Of a stretch of DNA of 33,238 nt, positions 1-7,376 are shown piece after piece. This DNA comes from Patescibacteria group bacterium (lineage in GTDB: Bacteria > Patescibacteriota > Patescibacteriia > Magasanikbacterales > UBA922), in NCBI GenBank assembly GCA_018823045.1, contig JAHJIX010000022.1:65508-98745 (forward strand). The letters are read 5' to 3'. Made by a program: the position numbers and the translations under genes. Under the pieces are notes generated by a model that searched no databases, was not told the DNA's origin, and was given only the letters and a program-made list of their open reading frames with translations. Position 1 is the stretch's first letter; the number at the start of each line of letters is the position of its first letter.

Positions 1-205
1 TCCAAGACATCTTTTTTTCTTGTTTTACCCAAGAAGAAAAGGATACTAAGAGCACTATACCCAAAGATAATAGCACTAAAGAACGAAAAGCCAAAACCTT
101 TGGCACAATAAAGGGAAAAATGAAATTTTCAGGCATTACAATAAGAGGCACAAAAAATGTAAGTCCAATCAGTACTTTGAGTGCAAATTTTAATATATCT
201 TTCAT
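1..205 (-). CDS. Partial membrane protein, O-antigen ligase/polymerase-like N-terminus
   Basis: The ORF starts at the ATG whose complement lies at 203-205 and runs off the window start, so only about 68 N-terminal residues are visible. It is too short for the ORF track. The translation begins MKDILKFALK and contains two hydrophobic stretches (about residues 7-22 and 42-60) separated by a FPFIVPKVLAFR segment. In my recollection a 'PFIVPK.L.FR' segment between the first two membrane spans is typical of Wzy/O-antigen-ligase-like proteins of Patescibacteria, but that is family knowledge applied to a fragment. The start is preceded by TTTTT with no Shine-Dalgarno. It lies just downstream, in the same orientation, of the S-layer-like gene, behind that gene's terminator. 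Any other polytopic membrane protein is possible. Confidence 0.5.
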   Translation of the reverse strand, partial: MKDILKFALKVLIGLTFFVPLIVMPENFIFPFIVPKVLAFRSLVLLSLGIVLLVSFSSWVKQEKKMSW

Positions 206-293
206 AAAAACAGTCCAAAAATAATATAGTCTATTATACTAGACTGAGGGATTTATATCAAGAAGAATTTCATCTTACTCATATATAAACAAA

Positions 294-319
294 AACCCCT
301 CGCTTGTAAGCGAGGGGTT
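294..319 (-). terminator. Rho-independent terminator of the S-layer-like gene
   Basis: The arms AACCCCTCGC and GCGAGGGGTT form a perfect 10-bp hairpin. Read on the minus strand it is followed by TTTTTGTTT. It sits 39 nt past the stop of the large surface protein gene. Confidence 0.85.
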
Positions 320-358
320 CATTGTAATTACACTTTTATAGTATTTATCTACAAAAGA

Positions 359-3300
359 TTATAATTTTTCAGATACTTTAGTTCCCGCAATAGTATCAAC
401 ATCTAAGAATAGATAATCAATATTACTTGCAGTTGCATAAGCAGTATCATATCCGTCGAACCAATCGATATTATTGTTAGCATCATTGACACCACCAGTA
501 ACATCATCAAGACCTACACGGACCCAATCAGCAACACCTGTTGTTGCATTAAGACCACTTACAGTAGCTACGATTTCAAAGTATGCTGTAGTACCTGCAG
601 GGATGTAAGAATCAACACCTAATGTACTTGTTGCAGCAGCAAATGTCCAATCACCAGATGTTTCAGTATCTCCATCAGCACCAGAAACATTAAGAGCTGC
701 AGCAGCTTGAGTACCACCAATTCTATCAATAGTAGCACCACTAATTGTTGTACTTGCAAACTTAGTTACATCAAATATTAAACCATTAATAGCTGCAATT
801 AATGCATTACCCTCTGCATCTGTATTACTATTACTTTCATTTGTAATAGCAAGAATAGCTACAGTATAGGCACCTGTACTGATAATATCAGTATCTACAG
901 TTTTATCACAATTAGCACCATTTGAATCACAATTGTATCCATCTACTAATTGCACATTACTAATACGTGAACCAGCAACATAGAAAGATTTTCCTGTTGC
1001 AGTACCACCAGCATCAGCAGCTTCATCAAATGTTCCGTTTAAGTTAAGATCAAATACAATTTCACCAGCTTCTGGTGTCGCAAGATCACCATATGCAAGT
1101 TCTGTATTTGAATCCATACCACGAGCTGTCAAATGACCAGTAGTTGTTGTTATCTTCATTGAGATAAGATCACCAGTGTCAGCGGTGCCTAAAGCACCAT
1201 TGCTCATTGCACGTGTTTTTGCATAAACATATACATCTTCAGTTCCTTCTGAAACGATGTAATCTAAACCAGTAAAAGATGCAATGTCATTTGTATCAAG
1301 AGTTGTACAACCAATAAGATTTTCAGCTGAAGCAACTTCTGCAGTATAAAGACATATTTCTTCTACAGAATCTTCATCATCAGAAGAATTATTAGTTAAT
1401 TTCAAATCAACTAATTTCACATCTTCATATTCTGCTTTAAGGCGCAATTTTGCAACCCAAGCTCCATCACCAGCAAGAACTACACGATCTTTGTTGTATC
1501 CAGTATCAGCATTACGTAAAGCAACGTATAAAATACCAGTACCACCAAGAGTATATTTAGTAGTTGTTTCAAGTTCAGTAGCATTTGCAATAGTTGTACC
1601 TGCAGAATTTTTTGCAAGACGACTATCACCATCAGAATCTTTTACAGTTACTGTATCAAGTTGTGCATGAACAGTAGTGTTAGGACCATCAGTATCAAGT
1701 GTTGCACTTACAGTACCTTTTACAGCAAACGTTACTTTGTTTGCTGAACCAGCAGGAATATCTAAACTAAATGAGTTAAAGTCTACATAACCTGTAGTAA
1801 GATCAGCGTAGTTTACATTTTGTACTAAAGTGTAAACACCTTCACTACTTACAGTGTATAATCCAAGATTTGACCAGTTATCACTGTCAAGATTTGCTAC
1901 TGTTAAAGTAACATCACCTGCAGTAGCATGTCCACCTTCAAATTTCAAACGTGAAAGTGTAATAGTATCAGAAACAGCTTCAAGTGTTCCTTTGAAGATA
2001 ACAACATCTTCTTGGTTCACAACAGCTTTTAATGTACTATTCATGTCAATAGCTTTCACAACAAGGTAAGGAGTCTTTACAGTTACTAATTTACCATTGA
2101 AACTTCCAATAGAGAAACTAGCTACAGCATCTCCAGCAGGAACAGTTTCTGCAACTAAATTAGTTGTATTAACTGTCATGGTTACTTTGTATGAATCTTC
2201 AGCACCAATACCATCTGGTAAATCACCTCTCATAGTAAGCTCAAGAGTTTCTCCAGCATTAAGGTAAATTTCATCAGAGAACGTCCATACCTCAGCATTA
2301 GCATTAGCATCTCCATCAGCACCAACAACACCACTATATGTAGTACCATCAGCAGCTACCAACTCAAATTCATCAACATCTAAGTTATCAGTTACATCAC
2401 TGTTTCCATCAGTCTCAGTAACAGTCAATTTCAATGTTGTGATTTTAACATCAGTATTACCTGCGTTAAGAGTAAGTGAACCAAATTCTACATCAGTTTT
2501 ATCATCAGTAGTCTCAAGTGGTGCACCAGTGTATGCGATGTTTAATTGTGACCCTTCAATAGTCACAATAGAACCTTTTGTAGCTGCATCATAAGCAGTT
2601 GCAGTTACGTACAATTGACTATTATAATTTTCACCAATCATTGTAATATCAGTTGTAGCATCTAATACAAATTCAATTGTATTATCTTTACCATCAACAA
2701 TATCACCAATCACTTTAAAGTCAGCATTTTTGCTTTTTTTGATAAGGAACCACGCATCTTCGCTAATATCGAAGGTGATTTTATCGCTTACCATACTTAC
2801 AGGACCTGCAAGCATTGTTGTTCCTTGATAGAGATATACATTTGCAATATCACCATCAGAAGCATTGTTTGATGCTGCTTTATTTTTTAATGTAATAGAG
2901 CGAAGTTTTGCGTCTTCTACACTATTAACAGCGAGTCTAAACTCAGCAAGTGTTACATCATTTGACCCTATTTTTTTGCTTAAAGTAGCAGAACCTTGGT
3001 TTGTTACAGTAACACGACCAACAGTTACACTTACAGCAGACATTTGACCAGCATATACAGGTACGCCACTTACAGTTCCAGATGCTAAAGTAACACCAGC
3101 AACACCAAGTGCATTGTATGTATTAGCAGTAGAAATATTTGCTACAATAGTCAATTCTTTACTTGTTCCAGCAGAGATTACCCAACCACCAGAAATATTG
3201 TAATTCATTGTACCATCAGAAGCCCAAGATGATTTAGTTGTACCAAGTTTAGTAGAACCATCATACAAGGTAATTGAAGCAAAATCACTAGTAGCACCTA

Positions 3301-4228
3301 AACCAGCGCGACCAATTTTTACTGTATTTACTTTTACATCAGCATCACTGCCGGCTGCAAACATAAATTTAGCCACTTCAACATTTACATCTTTGATAAC
3401 ATTTCCACCTGCAGGTGAATTAGCACTCAAACTTACAGAAAGAGCACCAGGAATCACCACAGGTTCTTCTGGATCAACAGGTGCAGCAACGCCAGCAGCT
3501 CCTTGTGAAGGATCAGCTGTGATTTCAGCAACTGTCATAGTTTCTGCAGCAGGAGCAGGAAGCATAGCTAATTCGCCATCAACTACCATAGCTGCAAGAT
3601 GACCTAAATCACCAGTTACTTCGTATGCACCGTCTGCCATGATGTAATAAACTACACCATCAACACGTACAAGCATACCTTCTGGGTACATACTTGCATC
3701 TAAATCAGAAGCACCATCTGCATGGTAGTTTGCCCAATGGTATGTATGAATACCACGAACACGTGTTGCCCAATCATCACCGAAAAGTGAACGAGCATCA
3801 GCTTCACTACCAACGTATTGTACTGAATTGTCAAAACCTACGTAGTAAACACGAGGACTTGACGCAACTTTTACCAAGCTTCCTGGAGGGAAGTTGATAC
3901 CAGCTTGTGCAGAATCTTGTTCATAAGCACCAGTACAAGCAGCTGCTAAATGATGGATAGTTCCATCGTAGCTACCAGCACCAACACCGTACCAAGCTTC
4001 AAATACTTGCCCATTTGGGAAGTAACGTCCTTTTCCATCTTCTGTAAGATAGAATACTGCAGAATCACCAGGAACCATGTATAGGTCACCTGCTGACAAT
4101 GTAGGACAAGTGTCTTCGACAGCACTCACTGCGAGTGGCGCTAGTGCAGCTGCACCAACACTCCACAAGATAGTTGTAAGAACAACTGACCATGTGAATG
4201 CTTTTTTTGCCATTTTCATTGCTTTCAT
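359..4228 (-). CDS. Giant secreted S-layer-like surface protein
   Basis: About 1289 aa from the chosen ATG (complement of 4226-4228). The track start at 4270 adds a basic extension in front of what looks like a complete signal peptide, MKAMKMAKKAF...PLAVSA, with cleavage likely after AVSA. After the signal come about three imperfect repeats (residues ~35-230) of the form 'G(D/S/M)L(V/Y)xV...V(F/Y)Y', one with RYFPNGQVFEAWYG. I associate these with Patescibacterial surface-layer proteins. The rest is a long series of Thr/Ser/Asp/Gly-rich beta-sandwich-like segments, with almost no Cys and no obvious C-terminal anchor. Size, export signal, repetitiveness, own terminator and long leader suggest an abundant surface-layer or stalk protein. 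An ECF sigma and membrane partner lie immediately upstream. Function is inferred; an adhesin is the main alternative. Confidence 0.8.
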   Translation of the reverse strand: MKAMKMAKKAFTWSVVLTTILWSVGAAALAPLAVSAVEDTCPTLSAGDLYMVPGDSAVFYLTEDGKGRYFPNGQVFEAWYGVGAGSYDGTIHHLAAACTGAYEQDSAQAGINFPPGSLVKVASSPRVYYVGFDNSVQYVGSEADARSLFGDDWATRVRGIHTYHWANYHADGASDLDASMYPEGMLVRVDGVVYYIMADGAYEVTGDLGHLAAMVVDGELAMLPAPAAETMTVAEITADPSQGAAGVAAPVDPEEPVVIPGALSVSLSANSPAGGNVIKDVNVEVAKFMFAAGSDADVKVNTVKIGRAGLGATSDFASITLYDGSTKLGTTKSSWASDGTMNYNISGGWVISAGTSKELTIVANISTANTYNALGVAGVTLASGTVSGVPVYAGQMSAVSVTVGRVTVTNQGSATLSKKIGSNDVTLAEFRLAVNSVEDAKLRSITLKNKAASNNASDGDIANVYLYQGTTMLAGPVSMVSDKITFDISEDAWFLIKKSKNADFKVIGDIVDGKDNTIEFVLDATTDITMIGENYNSQLYVTATAYDAATKGSIVTIEGSQLNIAYTGAPLETTDDKTDVEFGSLTLNAGNTDVKITTLKLTVTETDGNSDVTDNLDVDEFELVAADGTTYSGVVGADGDANANAEVWTFSDEIYLNAGETLELTMRGDLPDGIGAEDSYKVTMTVNTTNLVAETVPAGDAVASFSIGSFNGKLVTVKTPYLVVKAIDMNSTLKAVVNQEDVVIFKGTLEAVSDTITLSRLKFEGGHATAGDVTLTVANLDSDNWSNLGLYTVSSEGVYTLVQNVNYADLTTGYVDFNSFSLDIPAGSANKVTFAVKGTVSATLDTDGPNTTVHAQLDTVTVKDSDGDSRLAKNSAGTTIANATELETTTKYTLGGTGILYVALRNADTGYNKDRVVLAGDGAWVAKLRLKAEYEDVKLVDLKLTNNSSDDEDSVEEICLYTAEVASAENLIGCTTLDTNDIASFTGLDYIVSEGTEDVYVYAKTRAMSNGALGTADTGDLISMKITTTTGHLTARGMDSNTELAYGDLATPEAGEIVFDLNLNGTFDEAADAGGTATGKSFYVAGSRISNVQLVDGYNCDSNGANCDKTVDTDIISTGAYTVAILAITNESNSNTDAEGNALIAAINGLIFDVTKFASTTISGATIDRIGGTQAAAALNVSGADGDTETSGDWTFAAATSTLGVDSYIPAGTTAYFEIVATVSGLNATTGVADWVRVGLDDVTGGVNDANNNIDWFDGYDTAYATASNIDYLFLDVDTIAGTKVSEKL

Positions 4229-4607
4229 AATTAAAATTTTTCTTTGTCTTACCCTGGCGCGCATGATCATTTTAAATAATGCTCACGTCGACAAAATAAG
4301 AATTGTATATGACCGCCTTAACCCCTACATTTGTAGGTACGACCTTTCTGGTCAAGCAGACGCGTACATAATATACGCGATTTTATTTCATCGCCTGGTA
4401 TCATTGAATAATACCGAAGCGACCCCTAGACTGCCTCAAAATAATGGGAGACATACCATATGGCATGAGCCGTTCATATCTTATTGTAGAGATATAAACG
4501 ACCGGTGCCACAGAGTATGCCATGCTAGGGACATGTAATACATAACCTACGTGTTTTTCAACACGAGAGATAACATAACTTTTTTATGCTATCTACGTAT
4601 AGAAAAA
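4229..4607 (-). other. Long leader/intergenic region of the S-layer-like gene
   Basis: About 380 nt with no credible ORF. It contains three consecutive short hairpins: CCTACA/TGTAGG (4324-4337), GACC/GGTC (4341-4353) and CGCGTA/TACGCG (4361-4379). A fourth hairpin, CGTGT/ACACG (4550-4565), lies just past the upstream gene's stop and lacks a U-tract. The clustered hairpins could form a stabilising 5' leader for a highly expressed surface-protein mRNA, which is inference. I saw no convincing -35/-10 pair or copy of the ECF-type promoter found upstream of the sigma gene. Confidence 0.4.
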
Positions 4608-5825
4608 TTATTCTTGTCCTTTTTCTTCAACAACTTCTTCACTCTTTTCTTCTTCAATCATTACTTCTTTTTCTGCTTCAACTTCTTTTACAAGATCTGT
4701 TTCTTTTGCAACTTCCGCTTGCGTATCAACATCTTTTGATACCTCCGCTAATACTTCTTCAGCATCTGAGGCTGCATCTTGAAATTCTTGTGCTTTTTTT
4801 ACCATTTCTCCAACATCATCACCAACAAGTAGTTCTCTTAACTCTAGGGCGAGCTTGTCTACCTCTTGCACTGATGTATCTGCCTTTTTTACCCGATCTT
4901 CAAGTGTTTCTTCTCCAGGAGTATATTCACCTTCTCCTATTTGCTCTTCTGCCTCTTCTTTTGACGTACTTAATGCCACCGCATCTTCAATTTTCTTTGT
5001 ACTTGATGCTACTCCAACCATATCTACAACCACCAACTTCATTTCTTCGGCTCCAATCAATATTTCTTCTACTTGCTCTTGCACTAACTGTTTTACTTCT
5101 TCCGCATCTTCTGTCGTATCTGAGCTTTCTTCAGTAAGAAGAATAACTGCCTCAAGCCCGGCTTGATTTACTTCTTTTTTAATCGCCATCATTTCTTTTT
5201 CAATACCAGTTTCTTCTTCATCAGTGACTTCTTTTAATGACTGTGAAATTTCTTTTGTTTTCTTTGTGATATCTTTTGCAATATTTCTTGCTTCTGGATC
5301 ACCATCTTCTTTTGCCTTTTTTAATGTTTCTTTTGTTGACTCAATTGATTTTTTCAACTCAGCCGCTGCCACTTCTACTTTTTGTGGTTCTTTTTTTACT
5401 TGGATAATTTCTTTTGATCGTTTTTCTACCGCCTCTAAATGATATTTTGTTACGGCTTGTGTATTTCCAGTGGCACCAGCAACGATTACTTTTGTTTTTT
5501 CTGTTGCTAATTTTACTTTATACAAGGTATCTCCTGGCAGACTATCTGACGATGCACTCACACTAGCAAGCCAGCCGCTTCCAGCAAGGGCAATGACTAA
5601 AAACACCACTGCAAAAGAACGAGCAAACACAAAAATCTTTGTTGGAACAAAGATATCAAATAGACCAGAAAGACGCTCTTTAAAAGAACGGCTCATACGA
5701 ACATCAACAGTATTACTAATTTGTGTCAGTAATTGCGCACGGTTTTTTGCCACCCAAGAAGTATCAGGGGACATAACATCCTGATCTTTCATTTGTGCAA
5801 GTAATTGTTCTACACCGTGTTTCAT
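4608..5825 (-). CDS. Membrane-anchored DUF5667-type protein, probable anti-sigma factor
   Basis: 405 aa. Residues 1-65 are cytoplasmic and polar. One membrane span lies at about residues 66-90 (FARSFAVVFLVIALAGSGWL). The motif SDSLPGDTLYKVKLATEK follows directly, the signature I associate with DUF5667 domains of sigma-linked membrane proteins. The remainder is a highly charged Glu/Lys-rich helical or coiled-coil region ending in an acidic tail (EEEKSEEVVEEKGQE). It starts 8 nt after the ECF sigma stop and must be cotranscribed with it, the classical sigma/anti-sigma arrangement. The short N-terminal cytoplasmic domain would bind sigma and the long outer helical domain could sense the surface. 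It lacks a recognisable zinc anti-sigma HxxxCxxC motif, so the anti-sigma role rests on position and topology. The ATG is embedded in TATATATG without a Shine-Dalgarno. Confidence 0.75.
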   Translation of the reverse strand: MKHGVEQLLAQMKDQDVMSPDTSWVAKNRAQLLTQISNTVDVRMSRSFKERLSGLFDIFVPTKIFVFARSFAVVFLVIALAGSGWLASVSASSDSLPGDTLYKVKLATEKTKVIVAGATGNTQAVTKYHLEAVEKRSKEIIQVKKEPQKVEVAAAELKKSIESTKETLKKAKEDGDPEARNIAKDITKKTKEISQSLKEVTDEEETGIEKEMMAIKKEVNQAGLEAVILLTEESSDTTEDAEEVKQLVQEQVEEILIGAEEMKLVVVDMVGVASSTKKIEDAVALSTSKEEAEEQIGEGEYTPGEETLEDRVKKADTSVQEVDKLALELRELLVGDDVGEMVKKAQEFQDAASDAEEVLAEVSKDVDTQAEVAKETDLVKEVEAEKEVMIEEEKSEEVVEEKGQE

Positions 5826-5833
5826 ATATAGAT

Positions 5834-6397
5834 TTAGACAAGTCGATCATCGTATAATGATTGGAGTTTTTTTTGTGCCCGATGAAGGAGCACGCGTACG
5901 TTTGTTGGTTTTTTTTGTAAAATTTCTGCAATTTCTTTTAAGCTCATGCCATCAATATATCTGAGCAGTACCACTTCTTGATACTCTTGCTTTAATTGTT
6001 TGATTGATTTGAGCAAAGTGGCAATCTCTTGTTTTTGTGCTAACTCTTCCATGCCATCATTATGCACCAATGTTTCTGCATATTCTATTGAGCACGTCTT
6101 TTGCTTTGCGCGCATACGATAGGTATCAATCACCAATCGTCTGGCAGTCGCATAGAGTAAACCACTCATGCTGCTAATATCTTTTTTTTGCGCATCAATG
6201 AGATAATGCCATACTTTGAGAAAGACTTCACTGGTCACATCTTGTGCCTCTTCTCTATTATCAATTTTTAATAAGACAAAGCGAAAGATCTTTTCTACAT
6301 AGAGATCATATAACGCCGCAAATGCTTGCGGGTCTTTTTTGGCCATGACCAAATAAAGATAACGCTTTTCTTGTAAATTTTTTTTTAAGTCCTTCAT
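5834..6397 (-). CDS. ECF-family RNA polymerase sigma factor
   Basis: 187 aa from the ATG at 6395-6397. The track's longer form begins at a TTG and would extend past a candidate promoter, so the shorter form is preferred. Region 2 is recognisable as DPQAFAALYDLYVEKIFRF followed by EEAQDVTSEVFLKVW. Region 4 is the C-terminal helix-turn-helix, YIDGMSLKEIAEILQKKPTNVRVLLHRAQKKLQ. Length and two-domain layout are typical of extracytoplasmic-function sigma factors, which direct polymerase to envelope or stress promoters. It is the first gene of a two-gene unit with the DUF5667-type protein, upstream of the surface-protein gene, so a regulon centred on the cell surface is plausible but not shown. The start context is TTATATG. 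Confidence 0.93.
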   Translation of the reverse strand: MKDLKKNLQEKRYLYLVMAKKDPQAFAALYDLYVEKIFRFVLLKIDNREEAQDVTSEVFLKVWHYLIDAQKKDISSMSGLLYATARRLVIDTYRMRAKQKTCSIEYAETLVHNDGMEELAQKQEIATLLKSIKQLKQEYQEVVLLRYIDGMSLKEIAEILQKKPTNVRVLLHRAQKKLQSLYDDRLV

Positions 6398-6402
6398 ATA
6401 AG

Positions 6403-6430
6403 AAGACGAAGTTTTAATCAAAATGTTACA
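6403..6430 (-). promoter_or_regulatory. Candidate ECF-type autoregulatory promoter
   Basis: On the minus strand, TGTAAC (complement of 6425-6430), a 16-nt spacer and CGTCTT (complement of 6403-6408) match the general ECF pattern (TGWAAC, 16-17 nt, CGTC). The -10 element ends 5 nt before the ATG of the sigma gene, so transcripts would start at or very near the start codon. This is a pattern match only. Confidence 0.45.
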
Positions 6431-6658
6431 CTTTTAATTATTTTTCGCTTATTTAAGCCAAAAATAATTCAGTCCATCTCTGGTATCTATCGCACTGTAA
6501 TATACTCGTAAATAACAAATAATAGCCCCAATATTTACCGTCTATTATCTCGTCGCCCCATAGAGAAAACCCTATAAAACTAGCGCTAATTATAGCACAA
6601 TATACAAAAAAAAGAAAGCCCTACGTACTCTACTATATCCTCCTTTTTTTAATAAAAC
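6431..6658. other. AT-rich intergenic region without visible genes
   Basis: The spacer between the minus-strand sigma gene and the plus-strand promoter at 6659. I see no ORF, tRNA or strong hairpin in it, only A/T-rich sequence. Confidence 0.4.
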
Positions 6659-6687
6659 TTGACAAAATGCTCAAAATATGGTATATT
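6659..6687 (+). promoter_or_regulatory. Sigma-70-type promoter of the HTH gene
   Basis: TTGACA (6659-6664), 17-nt spacer and TATATT (6682-6687). The 16-nt block ACTTGACAAAATGCTC is repeated exactly in the promoter at 10367. The leader to the ATG at 6820 is about 125 nt. Confidence 0.75.
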
Positions 6688-6819
6688 TGTCTACAGTATA
6701 TTATCCAAATGTGTACATTCAAACTATACCATATGTTACTATTTTAGTGACATATAATATATCAGTACGCCTAAATATATGACCCTCATAACTCTAGTAA
6801 AGAGGGATACAAAACTCCT

Positions 6820-7131
6820 ATGGAAACAAACATCCAAACACAGCAAGAAGACAAAAAAGAGATCGTTCGTGTCTCAGTATCTGAAGCAGCACGCCTATTT
6901 GGTGTCAGCCAACAAACAATCCGCCGAGCGATCAAACTACAAGAAATTACCTATGTTGTGGTCGCTAGCAGGTATAAAATCAACTTTGAAAGCCTTGTTG
7001 AATGGTCACAAGCCAAAACAACAGTGAAAAACAAATCAAATACTCAAGGTATCGGCCAATTTGTCGACAAATGGAAAATCAGCAACACCCTCTACTCTCC
7101 GAGTAAAAAAAGTGTTCTCATTAAAGAATAA
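6820..7131 (+). CDS. Small helix-turn-helix DNA-binding protein (excisionase/MerR-like fold)
   Basis: 103 aa. Residues 17-50 (VSVSEAARLFGVSQQTIRRAIKLQEI) match the winged-helix HTH of the MerR/excisionase 'HTH_17' type: a Ser-x-x-Glu-Ala-Ala-x-x-x-Gly-Val-Ser start, the recognition helix QQTIRRAI, then a short wing ending in the VVASRYKINFESLVEW segment. The C-terminal 45 residues are basic and without motif. It has its own promoter and a strong terminator 16 nt downstream, so it is monocistronic. A weak Shine-Dalgarno-like AGAGGG lies upstream. The overlapping 82-aa ORF at 6779 is a shadow frame. Targets are unknown; the adjacent palindromic element (7193-7289) could be one, which is speculation. 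Confidence 0.85.
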   Translation: METNIQTQQEDKKEIVRVSVSEAARLFGVSQQTIRRAIKLQEITYVVVASRYKINFESLVEWSQAKTTVKNKSNTQGIGQFVDKWKISNTLYSPSKKSVLIKE

Positions 7132-7142
7132 TTTTTTTTTAT

Positions 7143-7174
7143 AAAACCCCCATCAAATATTTGATGGGGGTTTT
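7143..7174 (+). terminator. Strong bidirectional-looking terminator
   Basis: A perfect 24-nt palindrome CCCCCATCAAATATTTGATGGGGG flanked by AAAA and TTTT, immediately after the HTH gene. Confidence 0.88.
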
Positions 7175-7192
7175 GATTTAATAAAATAATAC

Positions 7193-7289
7193 GAGTAAAA
7201 TGTATGGATAGAGGCTCTTTAGAGCACCACGAAACAGCTACCCAGTAAAGAAACAGTTCTCGAAGAACATCTATTCATACATTTTACTC
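7193..7289. repeat. 97-nt branched inverted-repeat element
   Basis: Outer arms GAGTAAAATGTATGGATAG (7193-7211) and CTATTCATACATTTTACTC (7271-7289) pair over 19 positions with one G-T wobble. Two inner hairpins sit between them: GCTC-TTTA-GAGC (7214-7225) and GTTCT-CGA-AGAAC (7256-7268). A direct GAAACAG repeat (7231-7237 and 7250-7256) flanks the central single-stranded part. The element lies between a terminator and the next promoter, so it is not obviously part of either neighbouring mRNA. It may be a structured small RNA, a cruciform DNA site or a miniature mobile element. I do not recognise the family. Confidence 0.75.
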
Positions 7290-7306
7290 AAGTCATACAA
7301 AAATCA

Positions 7307-7335
7307 TTGCCAGTACGACAAAGAATCGGTATAAT
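7307..7335 (+). promoter_or_regulatory. Promoter of the adhesin-like gene
   Basis: TTGCCA (7307-7312), 17-nt spacer, TATAAT (7330-7335). The likely start site is about 35 nt before the ATG at 7377. Confidence 0.7.
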
Positions 7336-7376
7336 AGATATACTATTATATGCAAGCACTTGAATAATTAGCTTCT

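Noticed and set aside
4077-4538. 153-aa plus-strand ORF over the S-layer leader
   Set aside because: Antisense to the S-layer signal peptide and leader; no start signal or domain.
4586-5166. Leu/Phe-rich and Ser-rich plus-strand ORFs
   Set aside because: Antisense shadows of the Glu/Lys-rich coiled coil of the DUF5667-type gene.
6779-7027. 82-aa ORF overlapping the HTH gene
   Set aside because: The other frame (6820-7131) has a clear HTH domain; this one has a low-complexity Lys/Gln composition and no motif.
7193-7289. Hammerhead or other known small ribozyme
   Set aside because: GAAA is present but the CUGANGA core is absent and the junction does not match the ribozyme families I know.
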